Notes: generated from the letters alone by a model not told the origin. 10,938 nt of DNA from an uncultured Clostridia bacterium (GCA_947165615.1 CAMVBD010000019.1:1-10938), one strand, 5' to 3'; numbered from the stretch's first letter, positions 1-5,266 are shown. Program-made: numbers and translations.

Positions 1-1
1 G

Positions 2-394
2 ACGCTTGCCCTTTATAACGCTTCCGTTCAGGCGGACGCCACCTACGCCGACGGTGCAGGCAATGTCTGGTACCTTTGCGACCTGCTCGAAACCGACGAA
101 AACGGCCTTTGCTCGAAAGAGGGACTTCTCGAAGAGACGTATCTGCTGATAGAGGTCAAAGCGCCTGTGGGCTACAACCTTCTGTCCTCCGTCCTGCGCG
201 TGAGCGCGGCGGATCTTGAATCCATGTCGCTCTCGCTTTTAAGACTTGTCCCCAACGAAAAGACGGCGCTTCTGCCGCAGACCGGCGGCGTCGGCGTTTA
301 CCTGCCCGTCGCAGCGGGACTGTTCCTCCTTCTTTTCGCTTTGGCAATGGTCCTTGTCAGGCGCAGAAGGCTGAACGCCGCGCTTCGCGGTTGA
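2..394 (+). CDS. LPXTG-anchored SpaA/Cna_B-type surface protein, C-terminal part
   Basis: The open frame enters from the left edge and ends at a TGA at 392-394, leaving 130 visible residues. The fragment TYLLIEVKAPVGYN (about nt 149-190) is the hallmark end strand of a SpaA/Cna_B immunoglobulin-like fold (YLLxEVKAPxGY), found in Gram-positive pilins and adhesins. It is followed by a sortase signal: LPQTG at nt 272-286, a hydrophobic membrane span, and an RRRR positive tail. Sortase would cleave between T and G and attach the protein to peptidoglycan. What is seen is the domain end and the anchor; the adhesive or pilin role is inferred from the family. The N-terminal portion is outside the window, so length and partner domains are unknown. 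It could be a pilin subunit or a single-chain adhesin. A strong terminator follows 67 nt later. Confidence 0.88.
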   Translation, partial: TLALYNASVQADATYADGAGNVWYLCDLLETDENGLCSKEGLLEETYLLIEVKAPVGYNLLSSVLRVSAADLESMSLSLLRLVPNEKTALLPQTGGVGVYLPVAAGLFLLLFALAMVLVRRRRLNAALRG

Positions 395-461
395 GCCTTC
401 GCCGTGCAAAAGCCCGGAAACGCAAAAACTGTCGGGTCTTTGGCTCCCGACAATTTACCCG

Positions 462-498
462 ATCACGGTGAGGATACCCCCTCGCCGTGATTTTTTTT
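462..498 (+). terminator. Intrinsic terminator of the LPXTG gene
   Basis: A 12-bp stem (462-473 with 480-491, one G-T pair), a 6-nt loop and a run of eight T. A shorter GTCGGG/CCCGAC hairpin lies just upstream (431-451). This closes the surface-protein transcription unit. Confidence 0.9.
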
Positions 499-937
499 GT
501 ATGGAACCGAAAAAACCTGTGAGATCCGTCCCCTTACAGATCCGGCAGCGCAGTAGATCTGATCCGATTCCGAGACATAGATTTTTTTGAGATTTCCCGG
601 GGATCTTTCAGTGGAAAAAACAGACCTTTTTTCTGTGTTGCGAATGAATAGCCGCTGACTGTGACTGCACGGTTTTCGGCTGTGCCCCAGACAGTATCAG
701 TATATCGTTCCGCAAAAAAGCCTTGAAAGACGTTGATGCCGTTCTGCGCAGGGGAATCCCTGCGTTATCGGGATGAGAGAATCCGGAAGGATTTAGCGAA
801 GCCCAGGCGCTCTGAAAAGCTGCGGCATCGATTTTTTCAGAAATAAATTTTCTGAAGGCAATAGATTTCTGACGGTTTCCACTGTGCGTTTGCGTTGTTA
901 TATCGCTGTTTTTGCTTTTTGGGGAGTAGACTTTTTG
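499..937. other. Non-coding stretch between surface-protein gene and mobile element; contains several hairpins
   Basis: I see no convincing gene on either strand. It holds small secondary structures: GCACGG/CTGTGC at 666-684 (one wobble pair) and a perfect 7-bp stem with GAAT loop at 747-764 (CGCAGGG/CCCTGCG). The left end of the integrated element should lie in or left of this stretch. The only partial match to the right-end candidate core is AAAAGCCTTGAAAGA at 716-730 (13 of 15 bases like 6710-6724), which is too weak to fix a boundary. Confidence 0.5.
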
Positions 938-953
938 CGGAAAAATCAGACCC

Positions 954-982
954 TTGTCAGCGGAATCCGACCATGTTAGAAT
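954..982 (+). promoter_or_regulatory. Promoter of leader module A
   Basis: TTGTCA at 954-959, a 17-bp spacer and TAGAAT at 977-982, matching sigma-A consensus geometry. Transcription would start near 988-990 and meet a terminator at 1006-1034. The surrounding 65 nt (938-1002) align without gaps to 1817-1881. Confidence 0.7.
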
Positions 983-1005
983 TGTATCGTCGAAAATTGT
1001 AAACT

Positions 1006-1034
1006 GACGTCCCTGCTTTGGGGCGTCTTTTTTT
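1006..1034 (+). terminator. Intrinsic terminator in leader of module A (possible attenuator)
   Basis: GACGTCCC at 1006-1013 pairs with GGGGCGTC at 1020-1027 (one G-T pair), followed by seven T. It lies only about 45 nt after the expected start of the 954-982 promoter and 118 nt before the HTH gene. That fits an attenuator or a very short terminated RNA. Confidence 0.75.
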
Positions 1035-1069
1035 GTTTCCGGCTGTTTATCCGCAGAAACATGCGGGTA

Positions 1070-1129
1070 TTGACAGAATCGGACGCAAAGTCCGAACTAT
1101 CGGATAGGGAAGGTGATACAATGAAGTAA
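1070..1129 (+). promoter_or_regulatory. TTGACA box, inverted repeat and two-codon mini-ORF before the HTH gene
   Basis: A perfect TTGACA (1070-1075) is followed by TCGGAC-N5-GTCCGA (1079-1095), which could be an operator or an RNA hairpin. I find no good -10 box at 16-18 bp. Further on, GGAAGGTGA precedes ATG AAG TAA (1121-1129), a two-codon reading frame with a plausible ribosome binding site 22 nt before the HTH gene start. The regulatory meaning is inferred. Confidence 0.35.
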
Positions 1130-1151
1130 ACGCGCGAAAAGGAGGTCGAAA

Positions 1152-1762
1152 ATGGCCGGATATCTTGAGATCATACGGCAGGATAAATGGTTTTCAGACA
1201 AAGCCTTCGCAATCCTTGCGTATCTGCTCGCAAGCGGCGAGGTTACGGAGATCGACGTAAGCAATGAAGAGGCGGATATCGTTTTGCGGCGGACGAAGGC
1301 GCTGGCGGTTCGTTATACCAAGGTCCTTCTGCGGGAATACAGAAACGCTGACTGGTATGCGCAGTATTCCCCGTACGCCTGCAAACCGAACGACTCCCGT
1401 CCCGGGACCCCGGAAGCAACGCTTGAAATTTTCCGTCGGTCGTTTCCCGAAGGTAATCCCAGTGATCAGGAGGATTGGTATACCGTCTCCACGGCCGGAG
1501 ACCTGTTTGCCGGGATGCGGAATGCGGTTCGCAGAATGAAGCAGAAACCCGGTAAATATAAGCTATACGGGGAAGTGCTGAGAATTTGCTATTTTTCTCC
1601 GAAAATGCGGGATGAAGAGGCAATCATGAAGGACTTGACGTCTGCCGCAGTTACTATTACAGGCTTAAAAAACTGGCGATTTCGGCCCTTGCGGACGAGC
1701 TGTGGTCTGCACTGCCCGCCCGGCAGGTGCGTTTGCTGACGGATGCCGCAGCGTGCTTTTGA
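1152..1762 (+). pseudogene. Phage/ICE-type helix-turn-helix regulator, single-base frameshift near 1637
   Basis: The start ATG at 1152 has a strong site (AAGGAGG at about 1139-1145). The first frame reads about 161 sensible residues, then becomes implausible and stops at 1739. Moving to the frame starting at 1637 gives a good continuation (DVCRSYYYRLKKLAISALADE, then LWSALPARQVRLLTDAAACF) ending at TGA 1760-1762. One missing base near 1635-1637 restores a protein of about 203 residues. The C-terminal part, xxLDVCRSYYYRLKKLAI-ALADELW, resembles the recognition helix of ArpU/RinA-like and sigma-region-4-like regulators of phages and integrative elements (typically LGISRSTYYRxKKxAI). The N-terminal 150 residues I do not recognise. 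It is either a broken gene, a site of programmed slippage, or an assembly error. The regulatory role is inferred from the HTH. Confidence 0.65.
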
Positions 1763-1832
1763 TCCCCGGTTTCAGGTTTTTCGGACTTTTATTGGACTGG
1801 AGACTGGACGTGAAATCGGAAAAATTTACCCC

Positions 1833-1861
1833 TTGTCGGCAAATTTATCACGTGATAAAAT
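1833..1861 (+). promoter_or_regulatory. Promoter of leader module B with a 16-bp palindromic operator
   Basis: TTGTCG at 1833-1838, a 17-bp spacer and TAAAAT at 1856-1861. The perfect palindrome TTTATCACGTGATAAA (1844-1859) covers the spacer and most of the -10 box, where a bound dimer would block RNA polymerase. The paralogous promoter at 954-982 lacks this palindrome. Confidence 0.7.
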
Positions 1862-1891
1862 AGTATCGTCAAAAATTGTAACCAGAACGAC

Positions 1892-1914
1892 GCGTCCTTC
1901 GGGGCGCATTTTTT
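1892..1914 (+). terminator. Intrinsic terminator in leader of module B (possible attenuator)
   Basis: A 6-bp stem GCGTCC/GGGCGC closed by a C(TTCG)G tetraloop and followed by six T. It lies about 45 nt inside the predicted transcript of the 1833-1861 promoter and 52 nt before the ATG at 1966, the same arrangement as at 1006-1034. Confidence 0.7.
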
Positions 1915-1965
1915 GTTTGCCGAAAAAAGTGTTTAAGGAACATTTTTTTCAAAGGAGGCAGAATA

Positions 1966-2061
1966 ATGAATGATTACAATAAAGTGTGGGGCTCGGTCAC
2001 GGCGCGGACAATTTTGCCGTCAGGCCGTGATCCGCCGGATACGGATTTCCCGGAACAATGA
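1966..2061 (+). CDS. Small ORF of 31 residues, function unknown
   Basis: A strong ribosome binding site (AAAGGAGG at 1951-1958) stands 7 nt before the ATG, and the frame closes at TGA 2059-2061. The peptide starts MNDYNKVWGSVTARTI and is hydrophilic, with a proline- and aspartate-rich tail; it has no membrane segment and no motif I recognise. It sits behind the module B promoter and terminator and before the GATAAGAT promoter region. It may be a real small protein, a leader peptide, or the remnant start of a longer lost gene. The ribosome binding site is the only positive evidence. Confidence 0.45.
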   Translation: MNDYNKVWGSVTARTILPSGRDPPDTDFPEQ

Positions 2062-2078
2062 CATACAAAAAAACCATA

Positions 2079-2107
2079 TTGATAAGATAAAAAGATAAGA
2101 TTAGATA
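2079..2107 (+). promoter_or_regulatory. Promoter inside the GATAAGAT array, reading toward the DUF6017 gene
   Basis: TTGATA at 2079-2084, a 17-bp spacer and TAGATA at 2102-2107. GATAAGAT octamers overlap the -35/spacer (2081-2088) and the spacer/-10 (2094-2101), so a protein binding them would control this promoter. Confidence 0.55.
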
Positions 2108-2236
2108 TGATATGATACTATACTAAATCTTATCTAATCTTATCTATCTAATCTTATCTATCTAATCTTATCGAATAAACTCCTCGAACAGATGCCGGCT
2201 CTGTTACGGGGAGTTTTTTTATTGATGCGATAAGAT
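2081..2236. repeat. Array of seven GATAAGAT octamers in both orientations (iteron/operator candidate)
   Basis: GATAAGAT occurs on the + strand at 2081-2088, 2094-2101 and 2229-2236, and as ATCTTATC at 2127-2134, 2137-2144, 2151-2158 and 2165-2172. The inverted copies from 2136 form an exact 14-bp tandem (AATCTTATCTATCT twice, then a partial third). The left arm 2093-2107 is the perfect 15-bp complement of 2131-2145 and also of 2145-2159, so alternative hairpins are possible. The stretch is strikingly AT-rich for this window and precedes a replication-initiator domain gene. That fits iterons with an unwinding region, or a repressor operator cluster. Confidence 0.75.
2177..2221 (+). terminator. 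Intrinsic terminator 47 nt before the DUF6017 gene
   Basis: AAACTCC (2177-2183) pairs with GGAGTTT (2210-2216), with an inner AACAG/CTGTT helix and a run of seven T. It lies between the 2079-2107 promoter and the DUF6017 start codon, so transcripts from that promoter must pass it to express the gene. Confidence 0.75.
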
Positions 2237-2267
2237 CGGATGAGATGACAAAGGAGGTGAAAAAAAT

Positions 2268-2636
2268 ATGATGATTGAGGACAATTTTACAGAGACCGTT
2301 GAATTTGTGAAAGCGCAGATCGAATATGAGAATCTGATCGAATCCGAAAGAGTGGCCGCTGATTTTCTGAATACCGTTGTGGATCTGATTGCGGACGTGT
2401 ATTTGTCTACCGCGCAGGAGACAGTCATTACCTGTGAGGTCCGTCCCATGAGAGACGTAAAGAACCGGTTTTCGCTGCTGACAAGCGAACACATAGAATA
2501 CGTTTTCGACTGTCTGAGCAAAACACAGACAAAGGTCAAAAATATCAGGCAGTATCTGCGTGCAGCGTTGTTCAACGCGCCTGCGACGATGGGAGCCTAT
2601 TACCAGAGAATGGTCCATGAGAATCACGGGTATTGA
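2268..2636 (+). CDS. DUF6017 protein: stand-alone C-terminal domain of RepA-type replication initiators
   Basis: This is a 122-residue protein with an excellent ribosome binding site (AAGGAGG at 2251-2257, 10 nt before ATG; a second ATG follows directly). The C-terminal half (SEHIEYVFDCLSKTQTKVKN, then IRQYLRAALFNAPATMGAYY) matches the DUF6017 signature, SxHIEYVxDCLxxxTTKVxNIxxYLLxALFNAPxT. In the elements I know, that domain forms the C-terminus of replication initiator protein A behind an N-terminal RepA_N winged helix. Here no N-terminal domain is present and the ribosome binding site shows a real start, so it is a separate small protein. It may cooperate with an initiator encoded elsewhere, or be a regulator derived from one. 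It lies between the GATAAGAT array and the 56-bp repeat array, consistent with a role at an origin. Family assignment is firm; function is inferred. Confidence 0.8.
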   Translation: MMIEDNFTETVEFVKAQIEYENLIESERVAADFLNTVVDLIADVYLSTAQETVITCEVRPMRDVKNRFSLLTSEHIEYVFDCLSKTQTKVKNIRQYLRAALFNAPATMGAYYQRMVHENHGY

Positions 2637-2652
2637 TCTGGCAAGCCTTTTG

Positions 2653-2741
2653 GTTCAGGGAAAAAAACACCTGTTTTGCCCCGGAAAACAAGGCGCCGAA
2701 AGTTCAGGGAAACCGGCCCTAAAAACTTACACCTGTTTTGC
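2653..2741. repeat. Two-block direct repeat
   Basis: GTTCAGGGAAA at 2653-2663 and 2702-2712, each followed by ACACCTGTTTTGC at 2667-2679 and 2729-2741; the spacing between the blocks differs. The first copy can form a TGTTTT/AAAACA hairpin (2672-2690), and AGGG/CCCT bracket 2706-2720. Confidence 0.6.
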
Positions 2742-2910
2742 ATACTGAAATCCCGGAATCTCAGTCTTCCGCAGTCTGTGTGCAAGCCGGAGAGATGCTG
2801 AGGGCAGGCGATTCTGCCTGCATTCAGCGGTACGGCTTTAGCCTGCCCGAAGCATCTCAGGCACGGGAGGAAAGCTGTGCTGTTTTATATGCAAACAGTG
2901 TCCCGCTGTG

Positions 2911-3133
2911 CACGCACGGCAGTCTGTTATGCAACGGCTTTATAGGCGGACGGCGTTTCGCTGATCATGCACGACAGTCTGTTATGCAACGGATTTTGCA
3001 GGCGGACAGAGTTCCGCCAATCACGCACTGCAGTCTGATATGCGACAGATTTTGCAGACGGACAGAGTTTTGCCGATCACGCACGGCAGTCTGTTATACG
3101 GCGGTTTTTCATGCAGACAGATGCAAGCTGATC
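2911..3133. repeat. Tandem array of four 55-56 bp repeats
   Basis: Units lie at 2911-2965 (55 bp), 2966-3021 (56), 3022-3077 (56) and from 3078 to about 3133 (the most diverged). Each begins CACGCAC-GCAGTCTG-TAT with a few changes, continues with CGGATTTTGCAGGCGGACAG-like sequence and ends GCCGAT-like. Unit 2 contains a perfect GGCGGA/TCCGCC stem and a TGCAA/TTGCA stem. A still weaker copy may precede 2911 (from about 2870). The unit length is not a multiple of three, arguing for a DNA- or RNA-level role rather than a coding repeat. Confidence 0.75.
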
Positions 3134-3250
3134 AATTATGGGCAGTCTCAATAGACGGCCGCTGTGGGGTCATCCCCGGTGCATTCCCGGTTGTGCGCGT
3201 CGGCCGCATACCGGTTTTTTATGGGAAACGCGAAATCAGTATGCGCGGTG

Positions 3251-3296
3251 AACGCACAAAAAACGCACAACTGAAAAGAAAACGCAAAACGCACAA
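3251..3296. repeat. AACGCACAA direct repeats
   Basis: AACGCACAA at 3251-3259, 3262-3270 and 3288-3296, plus the variant AACGCAAAA at 3281-3289; the first two are spaced 11 bp. Related TGCGTT and TGCACAA sequences follow at 3308-3342. This could be an operator set for the gene at 3371. Confidence 0.6.
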
Positions 3297-3320
3297 ACCC
3301 GGCGTTATGCGTTTTTTTCT
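3277..3320. terminator. Intrinsic terminator 50 nt before the 3371 gene
   Basis: AAAACGCA and AACGC (from about 3279) pair with GCGTT-A-TGCGTTTT (3303-3315), followed by a T-rich tract (TTTTTTTCTT). The A-rich 5' flank makes it look bidirectional. A possible promoter lies just after it: TTGTTA at 3320-3325 and TATTAT at 3344-3349 with an 18-bp spacer. That promoter would give a transcript starting almost at the ribosome binding site. Confidence 0.6.
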
Positions 3321-3370
3321 TGTTAAATGCACAATATGCGTTTTATTATTATCAAAAGGAGGTGAACGCT

Positions 3371-4255
3371 ATGATCCATTTTGAAAAAGGAACCGTTGCT
3401 TGGAGGCTTGTTGAAGTCATCTCGGTTTGCGGGGAATACCCGTACCGCTCCCTGTGTATTCTTGGTAATGAACGGGAGCTGCGAAAGCGGGTAAAGCAGA
3501 TGCGCGAGCCGCAGAAATACCGGTTAGAAAACGGCGGGCGCGACGTGGAGTGCTGTGCGCTGACGGTTTCCGGCAAGGGCAGGATGAAGAATATCCGTCT
3601 GAAGAAGGAAGCGCTGCTGCTGCTGCGGGAGATCGGGACAGCGGACGCCTATCTGCGCCGGTTACCGCCGGGGAGCTTTCGCGGGGATTCTTCCCACATC
3701 GACCGCGCCCACAGGAACGCCGAGATCATCGCCTTGTGCTATATGGCTGGCGTCACGGTCATGGAGGACGATGAAACGCTGTCGGCAGGCGCCGGGCAAT
3801 CCTTTTTTATGCTCGCAAAGGGCGTGAAGAGCGATGGACTCGACAGCGTCAACAAAACCGGCTTCACGCGGTTCAGCGGAATTTACGGCAGCTGCAGGTT
3901 CTTCACGCTCGATCGTGGCGGCGTCGCGGCGCTGAAGCTGTCCGTTCTGCCCGGGTGGTACGACCTCATACGTCAGGTTGTATTTGCGAACTGCAAACTG
4001 CCGTCCTCATCATATGCGGGACCGTCGACGTTCTACGATGCCTATGACGGCGAAAGATATTGGCTTCTCTTTGCCGACGGTGATTTCCGAAGACTGCAGG
4101 AATTCAGACGTGTTGTGAAAAGCAGTAAGGCTGCGGTGGTCTGCGCCGGTTCTCCTGCTGATTTTTTGCGGGAATACCTGAAGGACACCGGAATCGGGAT
4201 TTATCGGTTCACGGAAAAGCAGTTTGAGGGAATCGTGAACGATTTGTATAACTGA
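3371..4255 (+). CDS. Conserved integrative-element protein with N-terminal winged-helix-like region, function unknown
   Basis: It encodes 294 residues. The frame stays open back to 3320, but AAAGGAGG (3355-3362) with an ATG 8 nt later fixes the start at 3371. The opening (MIHFEKGTVAWRLVEVISVC, followed by GEYPYRSL) and the following basic helix with ALTVSGKGRMKNIRLKKEAL suggest a winged-helix fold, loosely like replication-relaxation-type proteins. Later parts (DRAHRNAEIIALCYMAGVTV; SSSYAGPSTFYDAYDGERYW; LLFADGDFRRLQEF) match the overall layout of a hypothetical protein I recall as widespread in Clostridial ICEs near the replication and integration genes. I see no catalytic motif, signal peptide or membrane helix. 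The gene lies between the repeat-rich region and DUF6100, so a DNA-binding role in element maintenance is plausible but unproven. Confidence 0.75.
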   Translation: MIHFEKGTVAWRLVEVISVCGEYPYRSLCILGNERELRKRVKQMREPQKYRLENGGRDVECCALTVSGKGRMKNIRLKKEALLLLREIGTADAYLRRLPPGSFRGDSSHIDRAHRNAEIIALCYMAGVTVMEDDETLSAGAGQSFFMLAKGVKSDGLDSVNKTGFTRFSGIYGSCRFFTLDRGGVAALKLSVLPGWYDLIRQVVFANCKLPSSSYAGPSTFYDAYDGERYWLLFADGDFRRLQEFRRVVKSSKAAVVCAGSPADFLREYLKDTGIGIYRFTEKQFEGIVNDLYN

Positions 4256-4270
4256 ATATTTGTTTTTTTT

Positions 4271-4295
4271 GCCATCCGGAAGGGTGGCTTTTTTT
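4271..4295 (+). terminator. Intrinsic terminator between the 3371 gene and DUF6100
   Basis: GCCATCC-GGAA-GGGTGGC (4271-4288, one T-G pair) is followed by seven T. It is close to both the 3371 gene stop (4255) and the DUF6100 start (4329). Only 34 nt separate the T run from the next ATG, too little for a full upstream promoter. Expression of DUF6100-xis therefore needs read-through or a promoter overlapping the hairpin (weak TTGCCA-N17-TTTTAT at 4269-4297). Confidence 0.8.
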
Positions 4296-4328
4296 ATTGC
4301 CCAAAATTATGAAAGGATGGTAACAACC

Positions 4329-5027
4329 ATGAACGAAAACATAACAAACACAATCAAAGACATCCGGAAAGCAATACGGAAGGTCAATGCGCTGGCAGAT
4401 GATCTGGATCTGCGGATCGAAGGCGGTTTGCAGATGCAGACGGTCAATGAAATCAGTCTGGAGCTGGAACGTCAGACCGAAACGCTGGCGCTGCTCGGCA
4501 GGGCGCTGCCCCTGGAGCTCGGCGACGCTGAAACCCGTATGTTCGCGGAGCAGATCCCCGGGCAGACAATGGAAATCCACATCGGTTATACGCCCGAGGG
4601 CTGGTTCCGGCTGGAGATCCCGGCGCTGCTGCCGAAGAAAAGTAAGTCCGGCAACGTCAATTATATCCGCGCCCCGCTCCTGAAGGCACTGTCCGAGTAT
4701 TTCCGGGAACATCCGCACGAAAGGTTCGGCCCGAGTGTGATCGCCTACCGGCACGTTTATGACCGCAGAACGCCGGAACGCAGGCGGCGGGATCACGACA
4801 ACGTCGAGGTCAACTTCGTCACCGACGCGGTGGCCCTGTTCACGCTGCCGGACGACAGCCCCGCGTGGTGCAGTCACTTTTACTGCTCCGCCGAAGGAGA
4901 CGCCAACCGCACCGAGGTTTATCTCATACCCCATACTGATTTTGAACGCTGGCTGCGTCTGTACGGCGACCGAAGTACAAAACAAAAAGAATACGGAGAG
5001 AAAGGAGGATCAGGATGGGCGACGTAA
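4329..5027 (+). CDS. DUF6100 family protein
   Basis: A 232-residue protein starting at the ATG with AAAGG 12 nt upstream. The N-terminal 75 residues form a predicted charged helical region (IRKAIRKVNALADDLDLRIE, then ELERQTETLALLGRALPLEL). The rest matches DUF6100 of Clostridial integrative elements: EIHIGYTPEGWFRLEIPALL (82-101), YIRAPLLKAL, YRHVYDRRTPERRRRDHDNV (140-159), PDDSPAWCSHFYCSAEGDAN and RTEVYLIP. The DHDN at 155-158, followed by D166 in a helix, recalls the DxDN...D pattern of RusA-type Holliday-junction nucleases. A nuclease role is my inference, not an established function. The gene overlaps the excisionase gene by 13 nt, so the two are very probably co-translated. Confidence 0.8.
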   Translation: MNENITNTIKDIRKAIRKVNALADDLDLRIEGGLQMQTVNEISLELERQTETLALLGRALPLELGDAETRMFAEQIPGQTMEIHIGYTPEGWFRLEIPALLPKKSKSGNVNYIRAPLLKALSEYFREHPHERFGPSVIAYRHVYDRRTPERRRRDHDNVEVNFVTDAVALFTLPDDSPAWCSHFYCSAEGDANRTEVYLIPHTDFERWLRLYGDRSTKQKEYGEKGGSGWAT

Positions 5028-5266
5028 GAAAATTCCAGACCGGGCTCGAACGCGTTCAGGAAGAGCGGAAAATGCAGCAGCTTGAGCCGCAGAACAAGGT
5101 CGTTCTCAGTATCCGCGAGGCCGCCGCGTACAGCAGCATCGGGATCAATACGATCGAACGGCTGCTGAAGGAGCCGGGCTGTCCGTTTGTTTTATACGTC
5201 GGGACAAAACGTCTTGTGAAGCGTATCCCGTTTGAAAAGTATCTGATGGAGCACCGCGCCATCTGA
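5015..5266 (+). CDS. xis: Tn916-type excisionase (helix-turn-helix)
   Basis: An 83-residue basic protein with AAAGGAGG (5002-5009) just before its ATG, overlapping the end of DUF6100. The segment VVLSIREAAAYSSIGINTIE, followed by RLLKEPGCPF and VGTKRLVKRIPFEKYL, is the winged-helix layout of Tn916 Xis and related excisionases: LTIxEAAxYxxIGxNKIxxL, then a wing with LVKRxxFExYL. Such proteins bind next to the attachment sites and bend DNA so that integrase favours excision. The integrase gene follows 119 nt downstream in the same direction but has its own promoter. The N-terminal 25 residues are an extra charged segment. Confidence 0.88.
   Translation: MGDVRKFQTGLERVQEERKMQQLEPQNKVVLSIREAAAYSSIGINTIERLLKEPGCPFVLYVGTKRLVKRIPFEKYLMEHRAI

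Larger units (their letters stand above)
2637..3370. other. 734-bp non-coding, repeat-rich region (possible origin of replication or transfer)
   Basis: No reading frame here looks coding; frames across it pass through 55- and 56-bp repeats that shift frame at each copy. It holds a pair of split direct repeats (2653-2741), the tandem 55-56 bp array (2911-3133), short GC palindromes (CGGCCG at 3156 and 3203 areas, GGGG-TCAT-CCCC near 3168), and the AACGCACAA repeats and terminator before the next gene. Its position directly after a replication-domain gene suggests cis-acting replication or transfer DNA. I cannot point to a specific nick site. Confidence 0.45.

Noticed and set aside
499..953. 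tRNA or riboswitch in the left non-coding stretch
   Set aside because: Only short isolated hairpins; no cloverleaf, CCA end or known aptamer core that I can recognise.
1743..1973. 76-codon frame between the HTH gene and the 31-codon ORF
   Set aside because: It runs through a promoter, palindrome and terminator and has no ribosome binding site.
2911..3133. CRISPR array
   Set aside because: Units are contiguous diverged repeats with no unique spacers, and no cas genes are present.
2738..3154. 138-codon open frame across the 55-56 bp repeats
   Set aside because: Repeat length shifts the frame at each copy, there is no ribosome binding site, the composition is Cys/Arg-rich and no domain is recognisable.
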